Shown: piece after piece, positions 9,856 through 19,526 of the stretch
How the letters are laid out: every line of letters begins with the position of its first letter
How positions within the stretch are numbered: position 1 is the first letter of the stretch
NCBI GenBank assembly: GCA_018136815.1
Contig: CM030933.1
Location: forward strand, 6,822,676-6,886,675
Length of the DNA stretch: 64,000 nucleotides
DNA from: Isochrysis galbana
Taxonomy: Eukaryota > Haptophyta > Isochrysidales > Isochrysidaceae
Direction: 5' to 3'
Made by a program: the position numbers and the translations under genes
The notes under the pieces: generated by a model
The model's database searches: none
Told to the model about the DNA's origin: nothing
What the model saw: the letters and a program-made list of their open reading frames with translations, nothing else

Positions 9856-11191
9856 TCCTCTTCTCGTTCACTTTTCCGCGCTCGCCGCCCCCCTCGCTCG
9901 CTCGCCCCCCTCTCGTCGAAACAGTCGAGCTTACATAGAGTATTCATATGAGTGTGCATGCGTATCATCGTTTCAAGCAGGTACTGTTTAGTGTTTCAGT
10001 GTTTAACCGCAGTTGTTTTGTAGGATGGAGTTGTCTAGTCCGAGGGGTGACGTCATCGGTAGCGAAGCTACGTCATTGGCTCGTCGCGCGAGCTAGCCCT
10101 CAATGGTAACTCTGATCTATCTTGCTCTTCTCACAGTCACTGGGCCCCATATAGGTTGGGCCGAACAGGGGCCGAACATGGTAACCCCCGCCGAGAGCCG
10201 AGAGGGTTTCGTCCCTCTTCCGCGTGCGACTGAGCGCACGTTCTCACGTTCTCCGGACTACGGACTTCTTCACCCAACACAAGGTTGGACCGAACACAGA
10301 GACCGAACAACTTTCCGTTCAAATGGGTTGTTTGAATCCCCGAATCATCCGCTCAAGGGAGCGAATGCTGGGTCCCACGCACCACGCATCGCAACGGGCC
10401 CAACAAGCACTGTCATCCTGGGACTGTCATCGCCCACGCGCGATTGGCGCGTCGAACTCTCGGCGCAGCTGAAGCTCATCACCAACCAAAAACATTCTCT
10501 GGTTGACGGTGATCACCTCCAGGAATTTATTCAGTTTCAGTTGTATCAATACCACTTCTCCACCTCCACCGGGGACGAGAATGAGGTTGAGCGAAGCGGG
10601 GACATAAGGGATAAGGGCGGTGTCGATGGCGAGGTAACACATACCGGACGTGTAGTAGGTGTACAGCCCAGAATCTTCAGATGTTTTTCTTTACCCCGAG
10701 GTCGGGGTGTGCGCGGTTGGTGCATGGCTCGTCCGGTGTAGTTATAAGTATGTGGCTAGGGATACTAGCTATTATGACGCTATAAGTTCTAACGTCTAAC
10801 GTTCGAACGGATTCTGAGATTCTGTCAACTGGCAGGGAGGAGCAAGACTAGAGCTAGAGCTCTCTCTACTTTGGAGTACTCTATCTACTCTATAGCTCTA
10901 CTAGCTCTACTGTAGTACTCTCTACTCTAGAGTAGAGTAGGAATTGAGGCATGACACAATGCGGAGCACTCGTACTCCTAGAGGAATGAATCCACACTAC
11001 CTAGGAGTACTCCCTCCACCCACACCCCTCGCGCTCCCTCTTTCTCTCTCTTCTTCTCTCTCCTCTCTTCCCATCTCTCCCACTCTCTCTCCTCCGCTGC
11101 GCTGCGCTGCGCCCCGCTCCCCTCTCTCCACCTCTGCTGAACAACCTGGAAAGCGAGGCCATCGAGACGAGGTGCGGCGGCGCGTGGCCGT
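9856..11191. other. Intergenic region upstream of the SEP gene and GH5 gene
   Basis: No gene is convincingly supported. A plus frame of 212 codons (10103-10741) begins with a hydrophobic stretch, and an opposite 71-codon frame (10427-10642) also looks protein-like, but neither has a known domain. The segment 10845-10945 is built of short inverted AGAGCTCTA/TACTCTAGAGTA units. The segment 11027-11128 is almost pure C/T and probably forms the promoter-proximal tract of the GH5 gene. Confidence 0.4.
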
Positions 11192-13702
11192 ATGGCAACC
11201 GTCGCCGTTGCATGGGCTTCGTCTCCAGCTGAGAACTTCTCAACGCCCTTCGAGGTCTTTGCCGAGGCAGGCAAGCTCTGGCTTCAGCCACACACCGCTC
11301 CAGACTGGAAGCAGGAGCTTTTCATCAAGGGAGCCAGCTGGTTCGGCTTCCAGGGCGGTGTCGCCTGCGTCAACGAGCTGTGGAAGTCATGGAGCGACCC
11401 ATCCTTCAGCGTGGACGGCTACATCGCCTTCCTTAAAGAGAACCAGTTCAATGCCGTCCGCCTCCCGCTGTCTGTGGGTAACATCGCTGAGAACCCTCTT
11501 CTGGACGGTGCGTGCGGACCGGAGTACACTGGACGGAGGAGTCTCGACGCGCTCGACGATCTCATCGCAAGGCTGGCCACGGCGGGAATGCTCGTGATGC
11601 TCGACATGCATGGCTACGACGACACCAACTCTGCGATGTGGTGTGGGGACCCTGTGAGCGGTGCGTGCACAGCTGAGGACGAGGCCTCCCTCTTCGGCGC
11701 GTGGTCAACCGTTGCGGACAGATATTGCGGGTCGCCCAATGTCATCGCTGCCGATCTTTTTAATGAACCTTACGGGGCGACCTGGGGCACTGGAAACGTT
11801 TCGACCGACTGGGATCTTGCTGCTGAGCGGCTCGGCGCTCATGTGCATGCCCAGTGCCCACGATGGCTTGTTGTGGTCCAAGGCATAGCCAACCGCGGTG
11901 GATGGTGTCGGGACCATAGCGGATACGGTTGTTGGTGGGGAGAGATGGTAATAGCACACCGCTACCACCCAGTGTCCCTCCCCGACCCTAAGAAGCTGGT
12001 TCTCTCTCCGCACGCTTATGGCGCCAATTCGACATGGCATCCTTATTTGAGCGCTTCGGACTTCCCTAATAATATGCCTGCGATCTGGGATGCTCATTGG
12101 GGTTCGCTTCCGAGCCTGACGCAAACGGCCATCCTGCTTGGAGAATGGGGTGGGCGCATGAGCGAGACGGGCGAGTGGCAACGTGCGATGGCGGCCTACC
12201 TCGTTCAGCGTGGAATCGGCCACTTTTATTGGAGCTTGAACGACAACTCATATGGAACAGGAGGGCTGTTTGACCCTTCAAACGAGGACAAGCTAGTATT
12301 ACTGTCGATGACGCCTTCCACTTCGATCCGCGAGTTCCAAATCACAGTGTCGAGCATTCCCCCTTCCACGCCGCCACCTCTCACACCACCGCCGCTGCCT
12401 CCACCTGCATCTCCCCCACTGGCACCACCACCGCAACTGCCTCCTTCCCCAGATCAGCCTTGCAAGGAAAAGGACTTTCGTGATGGGCGGACCCGCTTGG
12501 GTGGCTATTTCACTCAACAGTGGTGCTACGACCGTATCCCTTACAACAGCCCCGGCGCCATTGCTTCTCACCGCGAGATCTGCGAAAGCTTCTATGTCGA
12601 TCCCGTCGCCGAGCCTTCCGAGGGTGGCAGCTATTTGTATGATTGTTCCGCCGGTTGTGTCGCATGCCATTACACCTTGGTGAGGTCCTTGTATCGGTGT
12701 GTCTCACTAGACCCGATATTTTTTGGCTGCGGGTCCACAGCATCGCTGCCAGCATCGCCGCCCACAACTCCGCCGTACTCACCCACATTGCCGCCCCCTC
12801 TCCCAACAAGCCCCCCATACCGTCCAATACCAAATGTTGCGCCGCCGTCAGTGCCGCATCCACCTCCTGCACTTGAGGTCCATAAGCCGCATCCCCCGCC
12901 TCACCCACCATCGTCCTCACTGCCGGCATCGCCGTCCACAAGCCCGCCACGCTCGCCCGCATTACCGCCCCCCTTACCGATAAACCCCCCATACCGTCCA
13001 GCACCTAATATTGCGCCGCCGCTAGTGCCGCATCAACCTCCCGCATTTGAGGTCCCTAAGCCGCATCCCCCACCTCGACTGCCATCGCCCCCACTACCGG
13101 CATCGCCGCGCACGAGCCCGCCACGCTCGCCCGCAGTACCGCCCCCCCTCCCGATAAGCCTCCCATATAGTCCAGCACCTAATGTTGCGCCCCCGCTAGT
13201 GCCGCATCCACCTCCCGCGTTTGAGGTACCAAAGCCTCATCCCCCGCCTCAACCACCATCATCCCCACTACCGGCATCGCCGCCCGCAAGCCCCCCGCGC
13301 TCACCCACATTGCCACCCTCCCTCCCGATAAGCCTCCCATATAGTCCAGCACCTAATGTTGCGCCCCCGCTAGTGCCCCGTCCACCTGCCTCGTTTGAGG
13401 TCCCTGAGCCGCATCCCCCACCTCGACTGTCATCATCCCCACTACCAGCATCGCCGCCTATTTGGGCCAGCTGCTCCGATACCGAGTTGCTCGGCGACTT
13501 AAATGGACGAAACGGCTTCACACTTGGCGACGCCGTATATGTGGCCCAGCAATGGGCGGGCTCTGCTCCGACAACTCCATGCATGAATGGGGGTGATTAT
13601 AGTCAATCTAACGGATTGACGATCGGGGATGCTGTATTTGTGGCTACTGTGTGGGCGGGAAAGCGTTCTTGGCCTTGGGAAGTCATCGACAAAAAACAGT
13701 GA
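11192..13702 (+). CDS. Secreted GH5-type glycosidase with proline-rich repeats and dockerin-like C-terminus
   Basis: An 836-residue frame. Residues ~35-375 form a glycoside hydrolase family 5-like catalytic domain. It starts IKGASWFGFQGG, with NAVRLPLSV and LDMHGYDD inside. The likely acid/base Glu192 is in LFNEPYG and the nucleophile Glu318 in LLGEWGG. A proline-rich linker (~389-420) leads to a Cys-rich module (~420-515), then about four ~58-residue Pro/Ser repeats. The C-terminus (from ~759) has two Ca-binding-like loops, GDLNGRNGFTLGDAVYVAQQ and GDYSQSNGLTIGDAVFVATV, resembling a type I dockerin. The expected role is extracellular beta-glucan hydrolysis (cellulase/mannanase type) with docking or wall anchoring. 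The ATG used is not followed by a clear signal peptide, so a short upstream exon probably supplies it. The substrate is not determinable. Confidence 0.88.
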   Translation: MATVAVAWASSPAENFSTPFEVFAEAGKLWLQPHTAPDWKQELFIKGASWFGFQGGVACVNELWKSWSDPSFSVDGYIAFLKENQFNAVRLPLSVGNIAENPLLDGACGPEYTGRRSLDALDDLIARLATAGMLVMLDMHGYDDTNSAMWCGDPVSGACTAEDEASLFGAWSTVADRYCGSPNVIAADLFNEPYGATWGTGNVSTDWDLAAERLGAHVHAQCPRWLVVVQGIANRGGWCRDHSGYGCWWGEMVIAHRYHPVSLPDPKKLVLSPHAYGANSTWHPYLSASDFPNNMPAIWDAHWGSLPSLTQTAILLGEWGGRMSETGEWQRAMAAYLVQRGIGHFYWSLNDNSYGTGGLFDPSNEDKLVLLSMTPSTSIREFQITVSSIPPSTPPPLTPPPLPPPASPPLAPPPQLPPSPDQPCKEKDFRDGRTRLGGYFTQQWCYDRIPYNSPGAIASHREICESFYVDPVAEPSEGGSYLYDCSAGCVACHYTLVRSLYRCVSLDPIFFGCGSTASLPASPPTTPPYSPTLPPPLPTSPPYRPIPNVAPPSVPHPPPALEVHKPHPPPHPPSSSLPASPSTSPPRSPALPPPLPINPPYRPAPNIAPPLVPHQPPAFEVPKPHPPPRLPSPPLPASPRTSPPRSPAVPPPLPISLPYSPAPNVAPPLVPHPPPAFEVPKPHPPPQPPSSPLPASPPASPPRSPTLPPSLPISLPYSPAPNVAPPLVPRPPASFEVPEPHPPPRLSSSPLPASPPIWASCSDTELLGDLNGRNGFTLGDAVYVAQQWAGSAPTTPCMNGGDYSQSNGLTIGDAVFVATVWAGKRSWPWEVIDKKQ
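12730..13460 (+). repeat. Tandem ~175-bp coding repeats (proline-rich)
   Basis: About four copies lie inside the GH5 gene. Each unit encodes LPASP-x-(S/T)SPPRSP, then PPPLPI, then a PAPN(V/I)APPLVP block and a FEVPKPHPPP block. The DNA is nearly as conserved as the protein between the last copies, suggesting recent expansion or conversion. Confidence 0.85.
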
Positions 13703-14214
13703 GGTTTTGGTCCCACGGCAACGGCAAGGAAAGACATGGGAATGGGAGCTGGCCCGATTTTCGGATGGCCCGGGCGCCTATGTATTAGATAGATCGAGTT
13801 TCAGATACGCTTGTAGCGCCGGAAGCAATGCAGCCCGTCTATATGAGCTGTGCTCAAACTAAACTCCGCGCGTTTGCTCATACTTTAGTACCCGACAGCG
13901 GCCCACGCCTCTATACCTACACGCTCTTACAAGATTCAAGATTCTTACGTTTGCGTTTGCGCACAGCCCCCACCCCAGCCCCCTTCTGCTTTTGCCGTGC
14001 GTCGTGGATGGGGCATCTCCCCTCGTGCACTACGTGTAGGGGCCCCAAAGGCCGGGCTTCTGATATGCACGGAGTACAGAGTAAGAGTAAGAGTATCATC
14101 AGACTTTCTATGATATGCATGACGCGTGACCGTGTACTCCGTCCGTCTATAAACTGTAGATTCCTTAGAGTATAGATTGATGATGCCTCTGTTGGCGAAA
14201 CCGTGGCGCGAAGA
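13703..14214. other. Intergenic spacer between GH5 and ABHD14-like genes
   Basis: Contains the GH5 3' region and the promoter of the downstream hydrolase. No frame here has domain support and no repeat was recognised. Confidence 0.4.
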
Positions 14215-15066
14215 ATGGTTGGCGCTGCACCGCGCTCCCTGCTCCTGGTGATCTTAAGCTGCGCTGTATTTGCGCGGGCGGATGAGCATCTCCTCGAGGC
14301 CAGCTATGTCGACCGTGGCATGGTATCCGCGGCCACTATCACGATGAGTGGGCTAGCAGCACCGCTTCACTACCTGGAATCTGGGCCGAAAGAATCTCAC
14401 CAACTCGTGATCTTCCTCCATGGCGCCTCTTTTTCAGCGCGGACGTGGCAAATAATTGGGGTTTTGGATGCGGTGGGGGGTGCAGGTTTCCACGCAGTTG
14501 CTTTGGATCTGCCAGGATATGGCTCTGGACTGAGTGGTCGTCAAAGACAGTCGCCAACAGAACGCCGACATCTCCTTCCAAAATTTCTTGATGCAATCGG
14601 CTGGGATCTGGTACGAAAGGTGGTCGTTGTTGCCGCCTCAATGGGAGGCGCCTACGCATTTCCATTTGTCATCGCCCACCCTGAGCGCGTCGCCGGGTAC
14701 GTCACTGCCGCCGCCTTGCTCGACCCTGAAGTTGTTGCTGGTTGCTCACATGAACCTTGCAGCACAATTCCTAGCCTGATTGTATGGGGTGAATTGGACA
14801 GCCCTGGAGGCAACAAGGCACTGGTTACGGAATCTTTATTCGCTGCACACCAAAAGGTAGTGTATCGCAATGCACCACACCCATGCTATCTCAAGTATCC
14901 CGATGTCTTCACACGTCAACTTCTTGAATTTTTGGGTGCTGGGAATGGGAAGGGGAATGGCATCGCGGACGTCGACCCAAGTAGCAAGATTGATCCCGGC
15001 GACGGGTTCAAGTCCGATTCAAGAGTCGTACAGGGGTCCATGGTACGCGTGCATGCAAACTGGTGA
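14215..15066 (+). CDS. Secreted alpha/beta hydrolase, ABHD14-like
   Basis: The first ATG in frame is 14215, giving 283 residues; the frame is open upstream only to a GTG. Residues 1-22 form a signal peptide (MVGAAPRSLLLVILSCAVFA, then RADE). The alpha/beta-hydrolase core has FLHGASFSARTWQ (68-79, oxyanion side), ALDLPGYGSG, the nucleophile elbow AASMGGAY with Ser142, a probable acid Asp195 in VWGELD, and His222 in APHPCYL. The FLHG-xx-FS-xx-TW pattern and the HPCYL motif match the ABHD14/CIB family better than generic lipases. Human ABHD14B is a lysine deacetylase-like hydrolase; the substrate here is unknown. After residue ~245 comes a low-complexity tail (GNGKGNG) that could be spurious if a 3' intron was missed. 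It follows the GH5 gene in the same direction. Confidence 0.88.
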   Translation: MVGAAPRSLLLVILSCAVFARADEHLLEASYVDRGMVSAATITMSGLAAPLHYLESGPKESHQLVIFLHGASFSARTWQIIGVLDAVGGAGFHAVALDLPGYGSGLSGRQRQSPTERRHLLPKFLDAIGWDLVRKVVVVAASMGGAYAFPFVIAHPERVAGYVTAAALLDPEVVAGCSHEPCSTIPSLIVWGELDSPGGNKALVTESLFAAHQKVVYRNAPHPCYLKYPDVFTRQLLEFLGAGNGKGNGIADVDPSSKIDPGDGFKSDSRVVQGSMVRVHANW

Positions 15067-16223
15067 AGGGAGTGGGGAGGACCACAATCACGGACTCTAA
15101 AATCAAAATCGACGAAAAGCACTTGTCACTTGTCATAGTAAATAGGCACACGAGACGGTGCAACCGCGGGTCAATCTACATGAAACATTGAATAACCCGA
15201 CCGTCGCAAATCGGACCGGATGGAATAGACGCGTCCTTCGGTCCCCAAATGTTCGCGGCGTAGGCTATATATAGAATGAATAATAACGCAAGTTTGCACA
15301 TGGTACTCATACACAGTGGGGGGCGACCCCTATCATCTATAACCAAATCATCTGGCATCTGGTGAGATCAAAAGACTGGAGCGAGTGGGAGTGGGTTTAT
15401 TCGCCCTGCATTTCCGAGGTACTAGATCGTTTCCCTCCATTTGCTACCACCTTCTCCTCCACTCGGCTTGGGAGGGGTACTCGCCTCGCACTCATAGTAG
15501 GGTCCCCCTCCTAGGTGTTCCTCCGGTACTCCCTCCCCCCGGCATTTTACCTCCCTCTTGCCCTCTTGTACCTGGTGTCTTGTATCTCGTATTCCCTCTG
15601 CCTTCATCCGGTATCACGCCCTCCGCCCGGGGGGGTGCACGCCTTGCATCCACAGGGGTACGTACGGGGTCTCTGGGGCACCGGTTGGGGAATATTCCAT
15701 TTTTACTATTATTTTACATTTTACAACACACGACGTTCTTCCACTTCCACACTTTACTCATATAAGTGGTCTTGTCTGTGGGCTGTGTGTCTGTGGTTTT
15801 CATGATCCATCTGTGGTGTTGTGGTGGCGTTGGTCAGTGCGGCGCTCAGGGTGCGGCGCGAGTGGAGGCTCGAGGCTCGCGAGCACCTGGTCGGTCGTGG
15901 CCTTAGCTGGAGGGCGGTTAGTCCGCGCTGCGTCCGCAATGATCTAGTCGGCCGGCGCGGCCGGGTAGGGAGAGAAAGAGGAGGGGAGCGTGGCGCGCTC
16001 CATGACCCTATCGTTATAACGATAGCTGAACCAGGCCCATGGTAGCGCACCTGTCGACTAATCTTATGATTGGTCGCCATGGAGGGGGGCCTCGCCCCCC
16101 CCCCACTCTCTCGACTCCCCTCATGGGGGTGTCGAGTCGAGCGCTACCGGAGGGCTCTGAGCCACTCCGTCGCGAGCGGCACGGGCGGCTAGCGCGGCGC
16201 TTTGGCCCTCCTCCCCGCCGGGA
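15067..16223. other. Intergenic region, repeats only
   Basis: No gene is supported. Around 15600-15770 the sequence turns T/C-rich, and 16080-16140 contains a C-run followed by ACTCTCTCGACTCCCCTCATG, a block repeated at 49990-50021. It ends at the hAT insertion beginning at 16232. Confidence 0.4.
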
Positions 16224-16231
16224 GTTGGGTG

Positions 16232-18067
16232 TAGGGACGGGCCAGGATTTCGGAATTTTTTTTCGAAATTTGGGCTCATTTTCCGAGCGTCAATTTCGTT
16301 CGAAATTTCGCGAAATTTGGGCCGTCTATGGGACATGGACACAATACCAGGGGGGGCGGGGGTCGATGGGCAGTAAATATACTACTATACTACTATTTGG
16401 GGGGGGGGTCACAGTGTGAGAAAAAGTCCCGCTGGGGGACAATAAGAAAAAACTGGGCTCAAGCAGACAAGTCCCCGGCACCCGGGGAGACAGCCGCGAG
16501 AGGCGAGGCGGGAGAGGAGAATTCTCTCGGGGGAGGATTAGAGAGGGTGTGGGCCCGGCGAAACAGCTGTAATGCAGCGACCGGGAAACATAAGTTCTCT
16601 GTCGTTCACCGACAAGTGATTTGACAACTCTACGATAGATAGATTTATTTCTCGTAAACATATCATTTAATTATGTTACGAATGGTGCCCCCAGCGCCCT
16701 TTCAAACATGCCACACACACTAGAAATCAGGCTCTAGACGCGCACATATGGACTGCCTGCGCGTCGCCATGCGGCGCACAGACAGTCCATACACATATCT
16801 TACGAATACACACGCGCACTGCCCCCCCAATTCGACCCCTTCGAGCCCTGTAGCCGATCTGCTGACCGGCCGCGCCTGCCGAGAGAGACGCCAACTCTGA
16901 CTTTTCAGCCAGGGAAGCTTGCTGCTTGCTGCGAGGCGGGTGTGGGCTGGGGCGGGGTCAGGTGCCGGGTATGGCACACCCAGGCCAAGGCCGGGCGGGG
17001 GGCTCGCGCTGCGCGCGCGCTGCTCGCACCTGGCTTCTGGCGCTCGTCTGCGCGCTGCGAAGGGGGGGGAGTGCGAGAACGACCTGGAGGCGAGCGCGGC
17101 GAGCGTGAAGGTGAAGGGGCACATCGCGGCAGGCAGCGTGGGGGGGGCTTACCTTTGGTGTTGGCCGCGCGAGTACACCCCTGTGGCAAGCTGAGGTCGT
17201 TTGCCTTCATTTGGTACCCCTCGTTTCCAAATACGCGATGCGGGGCCACCACGAGGGAGTCCCAATACTAGGGGTGGGAGGGCGAGGGAGGGTGAAGGCG
17301 CGGGGGCGGCCCTAGTCTCGGCCGCGTCACAGGTACCCCTCCTGCCCCTGCGCCCTGTCCCTGCGCCCCTGCTCTCCCTCTTTGTCGACCCCACCTCTCC
17401 CTCCGCCCCCTCGACTCCGGAGTGCTCCTGGAATGTGATTCCCGCCCGAGGTCGTATGCCTTCGTTTGGTACCACTCTCAGCTTCCAGCTTGGTCGCGAG
17501 GTGCCCGTATTTCTTTTGCTTTGTCACCTAACTTCCGCGTCGTGTGAGCGCGTGTTTTTGTTGTTGAAGTGCATGTTTGGAGACGTGCAAATGAATTCGT
17601 TGTACGATCAGCTCCAGTGTGCGCATTGATGCTCTGGTAAAGCACCAACGTGACACGTGCTGAATGATGACAAGTGAGGTCTGACTCGTGGCTTGTAGTT
17701 TGTTTATCACAGCGTAAATGACTGAATCAGAGTAATGTATGTAGTTATAATAGGTAATAGATATCTGATATCTCACGTCTTAATTAATACTTAAACTTAA
17801 CATTAACACTAACACCTCGTTCGTATAAATTATAATAGTTAACACTAGATATAGCATACAGCGTATCGTCGATCGGCGTACGGCGTAGGCGTAGTTACAG
17901 TACACAGTACACGAGTACAAGAGTACACGTGTACACGTGAGCGCAAATACACAAGTTCACCGCGAAATATTGTGGATTGTGGAAATTTGGGTGGGGAAAC
18001 GCGAAATATTGGCGAAATATCGAACGAAATTTGGGCAGGTCTCAAACGAAACTCTGGCCTGTCCCTA
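16232..18067 (+). mobile_element. hAT element (copy 3) with 8-bp target-site duplication
   Basis: The exact 8-bp duplication GTTGGGTG lies at 16224-16231 and 18068-18075. The ends are imperfect inverted repeats, TAGGGACGGGCCAGGATTTC (left) and TAGGGACAGGCCAGAGTTTC (right, reading inward). Subterminal copies of (C)GAAATTTG/CGAAATATT occur at both sides (16260-16320 and 17965-18050). It is 1836 bp long and contains only a decayed hAT C-terminus at about 17471-17629, so it is non-autonomous. Confidence 0.9.
17471..17629 (+). pseudogene. hAT dimerisation-domain remnant
   Basis: A short reading frame ends LCHLTSASCERVFLLLKCMF followed by a Tyr-Asp-Gln-Leu segment and a stop. It aligns with the CLSPNSA(A/S)SERVFSLL...LADQV blocks of the remnants at 5.1 and 39.1 kb. 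The N-terminal transposase is missing or unreadable. Confidence 0.7.
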
Positions 18068-18443
18068 GTTGGGTGAATGAAATTCTGGGCATCACTGGGC
18101 TGGGTCGGGCAACCCCATTTGCCATTTATTTGGGTGTCTGGATTGGGGACGAACGGCGAACGAAGGGCGGTGGGGCGGTGAGGCGCTCCTAGCGGCCCTA
18201 GTGTGTTGGGTTGTAAGAGATTGTTAGACCTACAAAGAAGTCTTCCCTCAGGGAGGGAGCCTAGCTAGGCTGCTAGAGGACAGCATGTTCTTGTGCAAGT
18301 ATACCTCTTGCGGGGTTCACCGTGTCTGAAGTAGTAGCTATACTACTAATAGTGTTAGTTAGTGTTAGCCCAGAATCTTCTATCTTCGGATTTTTTTGGC
18401 TTTAAGCTTTAGCGACAGCTAATTGCTAATTTCTCGTGCTTGA

Positions 18444-19391
18444 TAATAAAACAACTGAGCGTTAGTACTACCACTACTGCCACTAGCCCGGTACTATCAC
18501 GACACCCCTCACTCAGCGCACTTGCCCGCACGCCTTGAAGTGATGGCACAGACACCTACTCATATGCATCCCTACAAATCTCCCCCCTCGCAAACCCCCG
18601 GCTCCCATTATAACTCCCCACAAGTTACAATGGCGAAAACCCAGTGACGCGGACCCCGACCTACGTCGGGCGACTCACCGGGGAAAAACACCGGGGTGGG
18701 GGGGAGGGTCCTCTCGTCCATGAAGCGGAACGGCCCTTACAGCTCTCGCCGCGAGCGGTCCTCGAGGAATAAAAGACTGCGCCTCGAGATACCTGCCACA
18801 AGGGTTCTCGTAGGCGCCTTGGCCTTGAGCCTCTCCCTCCTCATCTCCCACCTGTCGCCAGCCGCCCCTCTCCGCCCGTTTACTTACGCAAACGGGTCCC
18901 ATTACTTACCGCACTCCATCGGGGGGGGTGCAAACCCCCCCCTTCTCCCACTCTCCGTTCTCCTCCACCTGTGTCCCTGCGGCGCGTCGCCATGCGGCGC
19001 GCCACGGCCTGCTCTCAGAGGTCCTTTGGGGGCTCCCAGAGGGCCAGCCAGGGCAGCTCAGGGGGCAGTGGAGGCTGGGGCTCAGCCCCTGGCCCCCCCT
19101 GCCTCTCCCACGCTTGCCTCGCTGGCCATGGGAGCGCCGCTCAGAGGCATCTGTTTGCCTGGCGACCAGGGAAGGGGGGGGGGGGGCAGCTCGAGGGCAG
19201 GCCCACGCAGGGCGTGGGAGTGCGAATCACGGCCCGCGCCCACTAGGGGTTTGGGCCAGTGTGATGATTGCCCAGCCCCTGCCAAAGGGCAAGGGCTGTG
19301 GTTGATTGTACGGGCCCACCCCTGGGGGTGTCCGCGATGGAGAGAGGGGGGCGCGAGGCCCCCATTGACCCCTACTTATAAAAGTAAGTTG
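18444..19391 (-). mobile_element. Family C element, full copy 2, with ~17-bp target-site duplication
   Basis: The flanks are TAATTTCTCGTGCTTGA (18427-18443) and TAATTTCTCGGGCTTGA (19392-19408), one mismatch. The T-tail side lies at 18444 (AATAAAACAACTGAGCG), and the ACTTATAAAAGTAAGTT end lies at 19391. Overall architecture matches copies 1, 3 and 4. Long open frames across it are GC-driven and not coding. Confidence 0.88.
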
Positions 19392-19526
19392 TAATTTCTC
19401 GGGCTTGAGCCTTGTCTTGAAGGCAGACGCCGGAATCATCCGAATGAGTCACTTAGCTATCCCCTTTACTATCCCTAGACGATAGCCGATAGCAATGGTC
19501 GCAACACACGGATGACCCTAATGATG

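Noticed and set aside
10103-10741. A 212-codon frame with a hydrophobic start
   Set aside because: No domain, no codon pattern distinct from the opposite strand, and an equally protein-like frame on the minus strand (10427-10642). Left as unassigned.
10845-10945. Cluster of AGAGCTCTAC/TACTCTAGAGTA units considered as a CRISPR-like or att-like array
   Set aside because: Units are short, overlapping and irregular with no spacers; it is a eukaryotic simple-sequence palindrome cluster.
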